From Pseudobutyrivibrio sp. (GTDB taxonomy: Bacteria > Bacillota > Clostridia > Lachnospirales > Lachnospiraceae), in assembly GCA_024697025.1 (NCBI GenBank), contig JAILGH010000060.1, forward strand, positions 1 through 64,000: a DNA stretch of 64,000 nt, read 5' to 3'. The first letter of the stretch is position 1. Each line of letters opens with the position of its first letter. Positions 7,761-15,319 of this stretch are shown here, one piece after another. Made by a program: the position numbers and the translations under genes. The notes beneath the pieces were generated by a model. It did no database searches. It worked only from the letters and a program-made list of their open reading frames with translations, and was not told the DNA's origin.

Positions 7761-8369
7761 ATGGCTGATGAATTAATTAAAAACCAATTTAGTGGACTTG
7801 ATATGAGCTCATTGATAGGTGGACCACTACAGGCGATTTGTGAATCGCAGGGTATGCTGGCAAAGCAGACCGTAGACTTCATCGAGCAGGTAGGTTTCCA
7901 GGCAGATCCAAATAATAAGGACATTATGAACATTAGAACTACAAAGTTTCAATACACAATGCCTTATGAATCAACGGATGCTCAGGGAATTACATCGTTG
8001 ACAACACAGAAGATGCAGCTTGATATTCCACTCTTGTCTGTTGTCAAGATACCTACTTTTGGTGTTGATGAAGCAAATATTACATTTGATATGGAAGTTA
8101 AATCTTCTACATCATCAGAGAGTTCAAAGGATATTAACGCATCACTTGAAGGATCTGCAGGTGTTGGTATTGGCCCATTTAAGGTTGATGTTAAAATCAA
8201 AGGTTCTATCGCTTGTCACGAGAAGAATACAAGATCAACTGATAATTCGGCAAAATATCATGTGGATGTTCACGCCAAAGACTTTGGTATGCCAGAAGGT
8301 TTGGCAAGAGTGCTAGATATTATTAGTACTAACATGGTGCCACAACCAATAACAGAAAAAACAGCATAA
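7761..8369 (+). CDS. DUF2589 domain protein
   Basis: A 202-residue protein. Residues ~10-45 are helical (LIGGPLQAICESQGMLAKQTVDFIEQ). Then comes the characteristic MQLDIPLLSVVKIPTFGVDE segment and FDMEVKSS, which I recognise as the DUF2589 family (from memory, not searched). The rest is beta-rich with Ser-rich stretches. The family has no established function. A strong AAGGAGGT site lies 6 bases before the ATG. It is the second gene of the operon and is related to the first by the shared core phrase. Confidence 0.75.
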   Translation: MADELIKNQFSGLDMSSLIGGPLQAICESQGMLAKQTVDFIEQVGFQADPNNKDIMNIRTTKFQYTMPYESTDAQGITSLTTQKMQLDIPLLSVVKIPTFGVDEANITFDMEVKSSTSSESSKDINASLEGSAGVGIGPFKVDVKIKGSIACHEKNTRSTDNSAKYHVDVHAKDFGMPEGLARVLDIISTNMVPQPITEKTA

Positions 8370-8425
8370 TTTGGCTGTGAAATAATCTTATTAATGCAAA
8401 ATAATTAATGTTTGGAGGGGATACT

Positions 8426-9244
8426 ATGGGAAGACCGATTGGTAAGAAGGGTTTAGATTTAATAAAGCAATTTGAAGGTTGTAGGCTAAATGCTTATCAA
8501 GATGTAGTTGGAGTTTGGACTATTGGGTACGGACATACCCATGGTGTCACTCCAGGCATGAAGATTGATCAGGCAGAAGCAGAGAGACTGCTATGTGAGG
8601 ATGTTCAAAGTTTTGCAGATGCTGTTGATAATCCTAAAAATGTAGCAATTCCTCTTTCTGATGAGCAACGTGACGCTCTGATATCATTTGCCTACAATAC
8701 GGGAGTTGGAAATCTCAAGAAGCTTTGTAATGGAAGAAATGCCAGCCAAATTGCTGAAGCTATGCTTCATTACAATAAGGCTGGTGGCAAGGAAGTTAAG
8801 GGACTCACTAGACGCCGCCAAGCGGAGCATGATTTATTCTGCTCTAACATGAACGGGGGTAGTAGTTCTAATGGAAACAGTGCTGGCGACTGCTCTGGCA
8901 ATACTAATAGTAGTGATAATAAATCCCCTAGCAGCCCTAATAGCAGTTCTACTGGCAGTGTTTTTAATTATGATGGATTAGATTATTCACCAGTCTTTAA
9001 CCCAAGCTATTATTGCGATAACAATGCTGACCTAGCGCAGGCGTATGGCAATAATGAAAATAAGCTTTTTGATCATTTTATCCAGTGTGGAATGAAGGAG
9101 GGGCGTCAAGGATGCTCATCATTTAACGTAAATACGTATAAAAATAGGTATGCAGATTTGGCTCAAGCCTATGGAAATGATTTACCAAAATACTATTTGC
9201 ATTATTTGCAGTTTGGAAAAGCGGAAGGTCGAACAGGAATCTAG
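8426..9244 (+). CDS. GH24-type lysozyme with C-terminal cell-wall-type repeats
   Basis: A 272-residue protein. The N-terminal ~145 residues are a phage-type lysozyme (glycoside hydrolase 24): KGLDLIKQFEGCRLNAYQD supplies the catalytic Glu, and VWTIGYGHTHGVTPG the Asp/Thr-equivalent loop, here Gly-Tyr-Gly-His-Thr. A Ser/Gly/Asn linker (~150-190) follows. Two ~38-residue repeats come last (N-P-x-Y-Y..N-A-D-L-A-Q-A-Y-G..G-x-x-E-G-R), a module common in clostridial cell-surface proteins. There is no signal peptide, so release would need lysis or an unusual export path. Start ATG with GGAGGGG 5 bases upstream; an in-frame ATG at 8408 lies before that site. Confidence 0.85.
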   Translation: MGRPIGKKGLDLIKQFEGCRLNAYQDVVGVWTIGYGHTHGVTPGMKIDQAEAERLLCEDVQSFADAVDNPKNVAIPLSDEQRDALISFAYNTGVGNLKKLCNGRNASQIAEAMLHYNKAGGKEVKGLTRRRQAEHDLFCSNMNGGSSSNGNSAGDCSGNTNSSDNKSPSSPNSSSTGSVFNYDGLDYSPVFNPSYYCDNNADLAQAYGNNENKLFDHFIQCGMKEGRQGCSSFNVNTYKNRYADLAQAYGNDLPKYYLHYLQFGKAEGRTGI

Positions 9245-9264
9245 AAATTGAAGAGGTGATTTAT

Positions 9265-9501
9265 ATGGAATCTATGAATTTTAGAGCAGGAAATTTCGTT
9301 CGTTTAAAGAATACAGCAACAGAAGCAAATGGAAGAATAATTCCATATGATACCAAGCATCAAGATTTTCAAGTATGTGACGTGGATAATGATAGAAATC
9401 TTGTGCAGGTGCAAAGTCTAGATCGAAATGGCGGCGTAGATAAGTTAGTAGTTCGCGCTAGTGACGTGGACATTTTAGATGATAGACATTGGGATAATTA
9501 A
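9265..9501 (+). CDS. Small protein of unknown function in the DUF2589/lysozyme operon
   Basis: A 78-residue protein, rich in beta-forming and charged residues (FRAGNFVRLKNTATEANGRI near the start), with the look of a small SH3-like or KOW-like barrel, though I cannot assign a family. No signal peptide or membrane segment. The ATG follows AAGAGGTG with a 6-base spacer; the in-frame GTG at 9256 is part of that ribosome site. It lies between the lysozyme and the peptidase-like gene with short gaps, so it belongs to the same transcript. Confidence 0.6.
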   Translation: MESMNFRAGNFVRLKNTATEANGRIIPYDTKHQDFQVCDVDNDRNLVQVQSLDRNGGVDKLVVRASDVDILDDRHWDN

Positions 9502-9527
9502 GGTTCATTTGAAAGGGGAGTGGAGAT

Positions 9528-10085
9528 ATGGCTTTTGTAGGACAAGATGGATTAAATAACTGTGGAGGTTTTGCTATGGCGTATTGGGTTTGGATGGCCC
9601 TTAATGGCAGACATCCAAATGATGGGCCTCAGTATAATGATGCAGCAATGGCTAACAACATCTATCAGCAGATTATATTTAGAGAAAATGATATGGGAAT
9701 GCCTGAAGAATTTTCAGATCCAAGAAAGATGATAGAAATGCTTAGAAGAGACTTTGGTATGTCAGGAACTGTTTTACATACTGCAAATAGAGCACTATAC
9801 AATCTTTTTATTGGACATTTTAATCCGGCAGATGTAATTGCAGATTTTCCGGAAAGAAATACTTTGCCAGATTTAGCACCAGGCCAATATGCAATTTTGA
9901 TAGTTGGACCAGATGAAAATTCGCCTACACATTATGTGTTAGTGCAAGGAACATGCGATGGAGTTAATGTAATAGATCCGGCAAATGGAGTGTTGGTCTA
10001 TTATCACGGAATAAATATTGGAGATTTATATGTCGGCAATCCTGGTCTTGTTAATACGCAAACTGCGATATATATTAACCCATAA
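9528..10085 (+). CDS. Papain-fold (C39-like) cysteine peptidase-like protein
   Basis: A 185-residue soluble protein. The N-terminal LNNCGGFAMAYWVWMAL places a Cys at the start of a helix, as in C39/papain-like peptidases. A His occurs after a strand in SPTHYVLVQGTCDG, followed by VIDPANGVLVYY, which supplies Asp/Asn. The order Cys-His-Asp and the 'H-Y-V-x-V..D-P' phrase fit a bacteriocin-processing C39-like fold; this is inference from motifs. No signal peptide. As last gene of the operon after two DUF2589 proteins and a lysozyme, it may process a partner or act as an effector. Confidence 0.55.
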   Translation: MAFVGQDGLNNCGGFAMAYWVWMALNGRHPNDGPQYNDAAMANNIYQQIIFRENDMGMPEEFSDPRKMIEMLRRDFGMSGTVLHTANRALYNLFIGHFNPADVIADFPERNTLPDLAPGQYAILIVGPDENSPTHYVLVQGTCDGVNVIDPANGVLVYYHGINIGDLYVGNPGLVNTQTAIYINP

Positions 10086-10111
10086 GAAAAATGGAATATA
10101 TAAATCTATTA

Positions 10112-10230
10112 AGGGAGGTGATGTCTATAGGATAGGGACAAGAAAGCAAAAGTAAAAATCAATACATGCTAAATACTTATACCCTTACATGACGCAGATG
10201 CCGCGTATATAGTTGGCATCAAACCAGTAA
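10112..10230 (+). other. Leader-like stretch: strong ribosome site without a usable gene, plus a hairpin
   Basis: An almost ideal ribosome-binding sequence (AAGGGAGGTGATG) sits 26 bases past the peptidase gene, but the only ATG, right beside it, opens a four-codon frame (Met-Ser-Ile-Gly-stop). A 6-bp hairpin (GATGCC / GGCATC, 10197-10220) follows, then the strong terminator. It could be a small structured RNA, the leftover of a lost gene, or the 3' end of the operon mRNA. Confidence 0.35.
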
Positions 10231-10262
10231 GTCCCTCGGCTAGTCACCGAGGGACGTTTTTT
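10231..10262 (+). terminator. Rho-independent terminator of the DUF2589/lysozyme operon
   Basis: A perfect 9-bp GC-rich stem (GTCCCTCGG pairing with CCGAGGGAC) with a 7-base loop is followed by GTTTTTT. Confidence 0.93.
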
Positions 10263-10286
10263 ATAATTATTTTTACTTAAAAAAAT

Positions 10287-10847
10287 CTATAACTGAGGTC
10301 GTGTTTTGACTTTTAAGTAGCAGATGAGAGCTACGATAACGTCAAGGCAGTAGATGAAAGAAAAAATGCGATATCTACGTGATTCCTTGGCAGTGATAAG
10401 ATTGTTTTTCTGGAGTTGCTTATATACTGGGATGGCAAACAATCCAGTGATAATAATGGATAGTAAGTCAACCAAAATATATACAAGGGTAAAGCCTATT
10501 GTAAATATTGTAATCATAAACAATGAGCCAAGTATAAAAACTGCAATATAAACCGGAATCTGAAGTATTCGCATTATGACTTGCGTGCGCATTAAAGCGA
10601 TAGCTTCATCCCTTGGAATAGCATCCTTTCTAGAATAGCGCACCGCATTTACGATACCCAATATTATCATTATTGAAGAACCAAATACTAAAAGTATGAT
10701 AGCAAATGGCATAAAAGCACCGGTAATAAAGCTATCGAGTCCTTCAGGGATGATTGGACTTAGAAAAGAAATTATAAATGGAAGTAAGCTTGTAAAAAAC
10801 ATTACAGGCAAATAAAGAGCTGCAATAACCAGCCAACGTTTTTTCAT
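10287..10847 (-). CDS. Multi-pass membrane protein of unknown function
   Basis: A 186-residue protein with four to five hydrophobic segments: one at the N-terminus (LVIAALYLPVMFFTSLLPF), then FAIILLVFGSSIMIILGIV, a pair in the middle (VYIAVFILGSLFMITIFTIG, YILVDLLSIIITGLFAI), and one near the end (FIYCLDVIVALICYL). Charged loops such as RYSRKDAIPRDEAIALMRTQ lie between. I do not recognise the family. GAGAGGATAATATT precedes the ATG. It reads opposite to the flanking genes and appears monocistronic. Confidence 0.65.
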   Translation of the reverse strand: MKKRWLVIAALYLPVMFFTSLLPFIISFLSPIIPEGLDSFITGAFMPFAIILLVFGSSIMIILGIVNAVRYSRKDAIPRDEAIALMRTQVIMRILQIPVYIAVFILGSLFMITIFTIGFTLVYILVDLLSIIITGLFAIPVYKQLQKNNLITAKESRRYRIFSFIYCLDVIVALICYLKVKTRPQL

Positions 10848-11071
10848 AATATTATCCTCTCAATCTGATTTCTCTTGTTGTTGCTGGAAATCTTATGTTT
10901 ATTATACTGGTTTAAAATGGCCACCTCAAGAGAGGCGCAAGTTTGTTTATAAAACTTTAATAATATAAAAAGTGTTGATATAAAAAAAGTAGAAGGACGC
11001 CAGAAAAAACAGATATTAGAGTTGATTTAATAAATTTTTAATAATTTTAAACCGCGCACCTTCCCCAGAAT

Positions 11072-11100
11072 TTGGGCAAATAAGAAAAATAAGGTATAAT
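11072..11100 (+). promoter_or_regulatory. Promoter of the flavodoxin-like gene
   Basis: A consensus -10 (TATAAT, 11095-11100) lies 17 bases downstream of TTGGGC (3 of 6 consensus bases at -35). The gene starts 45 bases further on. Confidence 0.55.
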
Positions 11101-11145
11101 ACTCCGTATACGTTAAGTTACTGGCATAACTAAAGGAGAATATTG

Positions 11146-12300
11146 ATGAAATTATTGATACACGATTTGAATGAAAAGGAGTGGAAGAAGGTCGCGGATA
11201 ACTATGATGGTTGGGATGTTATTTACAATAATGGAGCCATTACTCCATGTGTCGGTTGCTTTGGCTGTTGGATCAAAGAGCCAGGCCAGTGTGTGATTAA
11301 AGATGGATATGAGGACACTTGTGTCAAGATACATAAGGCGGAACAGGTGACAATCATTAGCAAATATACTTACGGCGGATTTAGTAGTTTCGTTAAAAAT
11401 GTTATTGATAGAAGTATTGGATATGTGGCTCCTTTTTTTGAGCTTCACAAAGGAGAGATGCATCATAAGCAGAGATATGATGAGTACAAGCAGATAAGAT
11501 TTATTTTCAGAGGCCCTACTATTACTGAGGATGATAAGGTAAAGGCCAGAAGATATGTTGAGGCTGTTTGTACAAACTTCCACGCTTTGCTGTGGGAGAT
11601 TTCTTTTGATGAGTGTGAAATGCCTGAATACGAAAACAAAAAGAAGTATGAGGGCCCTGTGGATGAGTGCAAAAAGATTTTGCTAAACTGCAGTATGCGT
11701 GGGGATAAGGCCAATTCTAAGAAGTTTTTGGAACAGCTTTCTACAGATTTAAAGGGTGATGTAGAAATCGTTAATTTATCCGAATATACGAATCGACTTG
11801 GCCAGTTGGCAAATATAATTGCAGGTGCAGGTACAATCGTGCTTGGCATGCCTCTTTATGTGGACGGTGTTCCATCGGCTCCACTTAGATTGATGGAATT
11901 CTTGGAATATCTCGATTTGCCAGATGAAAAGAAGATTTATCTGGTGGCGAATATGGGATTTTATGAGAGTATCCAAATTAAAAATATGCTTAGCATGATT
12001 AAGTCATGGTGTGCGACCTGTGGCTTTAAATATTGCGGTGGTATTGCAATCGGTGCAGGTGAAATGACTGGCCCGCTTGTGGCTTTAGGTGGCAAGGGCA
12101 AGGGCCCTGGCAAAAATGCAGCAGAGGGACTTGGCCGTATCGCAAATGCGATAAACGCTGACACCGTGGTGGAAGATATATTTGCAGATGCCCACAATTT
12201 CCCAAGGTCACTTTATATGATGATGGGAAATATGAGCTGGAGAAAGAAGGCAAGAAAAAATAAGGTGAGACGTAGAGCTTTAATGCGTCAGTTGGATTAA
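11146..12300 (+). CDS. Tandem flavodoxin-like NAD(P)H-dependent oxidoreductase
   Basis: A 384-residue protein that appears to contain two flavodoxin-like domains. The first (~1-170) carries TPCVGCFGCWIKEPGQCVIK, the C-x-x-C-x-x-C region typical of NADPH-dependent FMN reductases/iron-sulfur flavoproteins, and SKYTYGGFSSFVKNVIDRS in the flavin-binding region. The second (~172-340) starts KKILLNCSMRGDKANSKKFL and has VLGMPLYVDGVPSAPLRLME and LVANMGFYES. A basic C-terminal tail follows. It likely transfers electrons from NAD(P)H via FMN; the substrate is unknown. Start ATG with AAAGGAG 7 bases upstream. Confidence 0.75.
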   Translation: MKLLIHDLNEKEWKKVADNYDGWDVIYNNGAITPCVGCFGCWIKEPGQCVIKDGYEDTCVKIHKAEQVTIISKYTYGGFSSFVKNVIDRSIGYVAPFFELHKGEMHHKQRYDEYKQIRFIFRGPTITEDDKVKARRYVEAVCTNFHALLWEISFDECEMPEYENKKKYEGPVDECKKILLNCSMRGDKANSKKFLEQLSTDLKGDVEIVNLSEYTNRLGQLANIIAGAGTIVLGMPLYVDGVPSAPLRLMEFLEYLDLPDEKKIYLVANMGFYESIQIKNMLSMIKSWCATCGFKYCGGIAIGAGEMTGPLVALGGKGKGPGKNAAEGLGRIANAINADTVVEDIFADAHNFPRSLYMMMGNMSWRKKARKNKVRRRALMRQLD

Positions 12301-12326
12301 ATTAAGTTTTATCGAGCAAGAAATGT

Positions 12327-12332
12327 TATAAT
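12327..12332 (+). promoter_or_regulatory. -10 element upstream of the DUF1232 gene
   Basis: A perfect TATAAT occurs 65 bases before the start of the next gene. The -35 region (TTAAGT, spacing 19) is weak, so only the -10 is offered. Confidence 0.4.
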
Positions 12333-12396
12333 CTAAGTAGAATCTTTGCGAATTATTTCATGTGGGATAATGAAATATGAGGAAAGGATATTACTT

Positions 12397-12795
12397 ATGA
12401 GAAAGTACACAGAAGAAGAATGCGCTGTTGAACTAGAAAAAGGGCGCAACAAAGCTGAAGAGATTATTAATGACAAGAGTAAGTTTGACACCTTTTTAAA
12501 AAGGCTAGAAGTTAAACTAAGTAGATTCCCACATGTTGGAAATCAATTAGCTGATTTGCCGGTGATGATAGCCCTAGTGAAGGATTATGCAAAAGGTAAT
12601 TATAAAGTGGCACCGGTTAAATCCATTATTTATCTTGTTATGGCACTATTGTATTTTATAGCTCCACTGGATTTGGTGGCCGATGTTTTTCCGTTGATTG
12701 GAATCACAGATGATGTCAGTGTTATTATGCTGGCCCTTAAGAGCTGCTATGATGATGTAGAAGCTTATAAAGAGTGGAAAGAGGATGTTGTTTAA
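12397..12795 (+). CDS. DUF1232 (YkvA-like) protein
   Basis: A 132-residue protein. The N-terminal half is charged and helical. The C-terminal half contains the DUF1232 core APVKSIIYLVMALLYFIAPL followed by DLVADVFPLIGITDDVSVI, with two short hydrophobic hairpins around the invariant P-x-D-L-x-P-D-x-x-P-x-x-G-x-x-D-D pattern (here PLDLVADVFPLIGITDD). Function of the family is unknown; it is probably membrane-associated. Start ATG with AAAGGA 8 bases before. The upstream in-frame ATG/GTG codons lack ribosome sites. Confidence 0.8.
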   Translation: MRKYTEEECAVELEKGRNKAEEIINDKSKFDTFLKRLEVKLSRFPHVGNQLADLPVMIALVKDYAKGNYKVAPVKSIIYLVMALLYFIAPLDLVADVFPLIGITDDVSVIMLALKSCYDDVEAYKEWKEDVV

Positions 12796-12838
12796 TTAAT
12801 GCTTAAATAAGTTGATTTAACTTTTCAGCGCACTAATC

Positions 12839-12871
12839 AAAAATCGCTCAGGAGAAAGCTCCTGAGCGATT
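12839..12871 (-). terminator. Terminator shared by the DUF1232 and Rpn genes
   Basis: A perfect 13-bp stem (AATCGCTCAGGAG pairing with CTCCTGAGCGATT) with a 4-base loop. Read on the minus strand it ends in TTTTTG, so it serves the Rpn gene best; the plus side has only TTGTTG. Confidence 0.8.
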
Positions 12872-12886
12872 TGTTGTATATATGAC

Positions 12887-13819
12887 TTATATTAATGAAA
12901 GATATTTATCAAACTCATTTTTAGGAATTTCAAGTGTTTCCATGGCTTGCTCTGCTGTGAGATTGAGGTTCTTCATTAAAATTTTAATAGTTTCAACTCT
13001 GGTTTTTTCAACGCCCCGAGCTTCGCTTTTTCTTTCGATTTCCTGAACTGCTTTGCACATATTATAACCACCTTCCTTACTCTTATGCGGGAGCTTAAGT
13101 GAAGCGTAATCACGCATAAGTTCTGCTGTTTCCCTAGAAATGTGCTGAAATGCTTCGTTTTTCTGTACTATGCTCAGCATCTTTTCGTCGCTGTTGCGAG
13201 AATTAAGTAAAGAGAAGAGCAAACCTAATTCCGTTTTGTATTCCGGAAAAATATCCCTATCAATAATAGAGAACAAGTTGATATTGTAATCGTTGAGAAA
13301 CTGCTGGTCAGTAGGACTAACATCCCTCAGCATGTCACTCAGAGCAACAGGTCCATCCCATGGAGCCGAGCCCCAGTAAAGGGTAGCAGTATAAATCGGA
13401 TTGAGCTTGTCAGTGCGAGAGAAGCCTGATAGGTACTCACCACCCGCCAGATTACCCTCAGCCTTGTTGACAGCTGAAATCTCCTCCACCTGCTGCGTGT
13501 ACGTCAGCGCATCGTAAAGCATATTCCTAACAGGCATGGCGTAGTGGATATCACTCTGATTCTCAATACCTAGTATAGCATAATATGACTGACTATTGTG
13601 CATAATAATAGAACGCTTGATAATGTCGCGATATTTTTGCACTGACTTGCCCCTGCGACCCGAGACCGTGGGGACAATGGAAATCATGGAAGCGTCAATC
13701 TCCTCCAATGTGGTCCAATCAATAACCTCCTGTCCGTTGTAGAAGTAGCCATTGAAGAAATCCGCAAAATGTTGAGGATCCCTCATGTACTGTTTGGTTG
13801 CAATGTCTTTCTTTCCCAT
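12887..13819 (-). CDS. Rpn-family PD-(D/E)XK nuclease/transposase-like protein
   Basis: A 310-residue protein of the Rpn/PDDEXK type abundant in Lachnospiraceae. It opens with the family's N-terminal segment (AIKQYMRDPQ-like, here ATKQYMRDPQHFADFFNGYF). A nuclease-core region follows with YAILGIENQSDIHYAMPVRN and LYDALTYTQQ. The later TATLYWGSAPWDGPVALSDM and DRDIFPEYKTELGLLFSLLN segments are typical, and the C-terminus is a charged helix (RKSEARGVEKTRVETIKILM). Family members in E. coli (RpnA-E) are DNA nucleases that promote RecA-independent recombination. A partly deleted paralogue lies at 14481-15112. Confidence 0.8.
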   Translation of the reverse strand: MGKKDIATKQYMRDPQHFADFFNGYFYNGQEVIDWTTLEEIDASMISIVPTVSGRRGKSVQKYRDIIKRSIIMHNSQSYYAILGIENQSDIHYAMPVRNMLYDALTYTQQVEEISAVNKAEGNLAGGEYLSGFSRTDKLNPIYTATLYWGSAPWDGPVALSDMLRDVSPTDQQFLNDYNINLFSIIDRDIFPEYKTELGLLFSLLNSRNSDEKMLSIVQKNEAFQHISRETAELMRDYASLKLPHKSKEGGYNMCKAVQEIERKSEARGVEKTRVETIKILMKNLNLTAEQAMETLEIPKNEFDKYLSLI

Positions 13820-14021
13820 GGTATAACTCTTTTCTGTATTACTAATAGCGGCGGGAGTCCGCTACAAGAATAGTATAGCAAACAAAACCAGAACATACAA
13901 GCGAAAAGCGTTCGAGAAAGTGTTCGAATCTAGATGCAAAATTAACTGATAAAAACCCGGCAGCTTGCCGCTGAAAGCAAGGTATTATAAAATCATTTAA
14001 GAAAGGAGAATAGGTGTAAAT

Positions 14022-14432
14022 ATGGTACAAAAGATAGTTAGAAATCCCATGTTTTTGGCGCAAAAGTGCGAGCCGGCCACAAAAGAGGATGCTCAGATAG
14101 CGCAGGATTTATTAGATACACTTAGAGACAATATTGATCATTGCGTGGGCATGTGCGCAAACATGATTGGCGAGAGGAAGACGATTATTGCAATCGCAGC
14201 CGGCCCATTTCAGTTTGTAATGATTAATCCTGTCATCACCAAGAAAAAAGGAGAGTATCAAACGGAGGAAGGCTGCTTGTCCTTAGATGGAGTGAGACCA
14301 TGCACCCGATATGAAGAAATAGAAGTGGACTTCCTGAATCAGAATTTTGAGCCTCAGCATGCCAAGTACACAGGCTTAACTGCTGAGTCGATTCAACATC
14401 AGATAGATCACTGTAATGGAATTGTAATATAA
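14022..14432 (+). CDS. Peptide deformylase homologue with altered metal/catalytic motif
   Basis: A 136-residue protein of the short clostridial deformylase type. Motif 1 is CVGMCANMIG (canonical G-x-G-L-A-A-x-Q), motif 2 is the intact EEGCLSL, and motif 3 reads QHQIDH where active enzymes have HExxH. The general acid/base Glu is therefore Gln; both metal-binding His and the Cys are kept. Active enzymes remove the formyl group from new proteins. The Glu-to-Gln change would be expected to abolish or strongly reduce activity, so it may be a binding-only paralogue. AAAGGAG and a nearer AGGTG lie upstream of the ATG. Confidence 0.8.
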   Translation: MVQKIVRNPMFLAQKCEPATKEDAQIAQDLLDTLRDNIDHCVGMCANMIGERKTIIAIAAGPFQFVMINPVITKKKGEYQTEEGCLSLDGVRPCTRYEEIEVDFLNQNFEPQHAKYTGLTAESIQHQIDHCNGIVI

Positions 14433-14439
14433 ATCATAC

Positions 14440-14466
14440 AAAAACGCCCAGGAGATTTCCTGGGCG
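14440..14466 (-). terminator. Terminator for the broken Rpn gene and the deformylase gene
   Basis: A perfect 9-bp stem (CGCCCAGGA pairing with TCCTGGGCG) with a 4-base loop. On the minus strand it is followed by TTTTTG. The same architecture as at 12839-12871 follows the intact Rpn paralogue. Confidence 0.8.
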
Positions 14467-14480
14467 AAAACTTTGTCTGA

Positions 14481-15112
14481 TTATAGCATAGTAAGATACT
14501 TCTTATACTCGCTCTTAGGGATATCAAGTGTTTCCATAGCTTTTTCAGCAGAATACTTAAGATTCTTCATTAAAATATGAATGGTTTCTACTTTGTTTTC
14601 CTCAATACCTTCAAGTTTACCTTCAAGTCTACCTTCAAGTCTACCTTCTTCTTTACTTTTCCTCTCAATCTCCTGAACTGCCTTGCACATATTATAATCA
14701 CCTTCCTTACTCTTGCGCGGGAGCCTAAGCGAAGCGTAGTCACGCATCAGCTCAGCCGTCTCCCGAGAAATGTGCTGAAAAGCCTCATTACTCTGCACCA
14801 GATCCTGCAGCTTCTCATCGCTGTTGCGCGAATTAAGCAAAGAGAAGAGCAGACCCAGCTCTGTCTTGTATTCTGGAAACTCGTCCCTATCGATGATAGA
14901 AAACAGGTTAATATCATAATCGTTAATTAATGGTAACATACCCGAGGGTATTTCCGCCAGCATTTCTTTCAAAGTCACCGGCCCATCCCAGGGCTCCGAA
15001 CCCCAGTAAAGAGTCACCGTAATCACGAATGCCAAGCACCGCAAAAAGGGCCGTATCATTTCGCATAATAACAGCATTCTTAAGAATATCCCTAAACTTC
15101 TGAACCATTTTT
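14481..15112 (-). pseudogene. Rpn-family gene, truncated at its 5' end and with a frameshifting internal deletion
   Basis: Compared with the intact paralogue at 12887-13819, this copy begins only at VQKFRDILKNAVIMRND, next to repeat copy A, so about the first 60 residues are missing. It runs in one frame as far as AVLGIRD and then continues in another frame at VTLYWGSEPWDGPVTLKEML. The join removes roughly 60 codons, including the DIHYAMP-type nuclease segment, and shifts the frame. The rest (DRDEFPEYKTELGLLFSLLN to the end) is well preserved, so the damage is recent. A 198-residue C-terminal frame remains open. Confidence 0.75.
14610..14645 (-). repeat. 12-bp tandem repeat in the coiled C-terminal region of the broken Rpn gene
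   Basis: Three direct 12-base units (TTCAAGTTTACC, then TTCAAGTCTACC twice) encode a repeated Gly-Arg/Lys-Leu-Glu motif on the minus strand. The intact paralogue lacks them, so the array expanded here. Confidence 0.75.
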
Positions 15113-15115
15113 ATT

Positions 15116-15218
15116 ATGGTACCATTCCTAGCAGCTCGCTCCGCTCGCAGGTCTGCCCGAGCTCCACAGACCACTCGCTGACGCGAGTAAGGAGGGATTA
15201 TAATCGGCTTCGCCGATG
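15116..15218 (+). repeat. Structured dispersed repeat, copy A
   Basis: About 103 bases running from ATGGTACCATTCCTAGCAGC to ATCGGCTTCGCCGATG. It is full of internal hairpins: GGTCTG..CAGACC around a CCCGAGCTC core, CTCG..CGAG, and ATCGGC-TTC-GCCGAT. The outer parts (TACCATTCCT and AGGAGGGATTATA) are imperfectly complementary. It abuts the truncated end of the Rpn pseudogene. Near-identical copies are at 16913-17030 and 18688-18817, and an inverted partial one at 34988-35059. Confidence 0.85.
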
Positions 15219-15319
15219 TGCCAGCCTTATTTCATACTAAACCCTCGTCAAAATCAAAACCTAATGTTAAAATAATCCCTAGTTCCGTAAATACGAATTT
15301 ACCCAAAGGAGGACCCATC

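Noticed and set aside
7284-10085. Prophage lysis module, suggested by the GH24 lysozyme
   Set aside because: No holin, capsid, tail, integrase or replication genes are nearby; the operon has its own promoter and terminator and DUF2589 partners.
10112-10262. Known riboswitch class after the peptidase gene
   Set aside because: It lies at the end of an operon, the next gene is on the opposite strand, and no conserved riboswitch core is recognisable.
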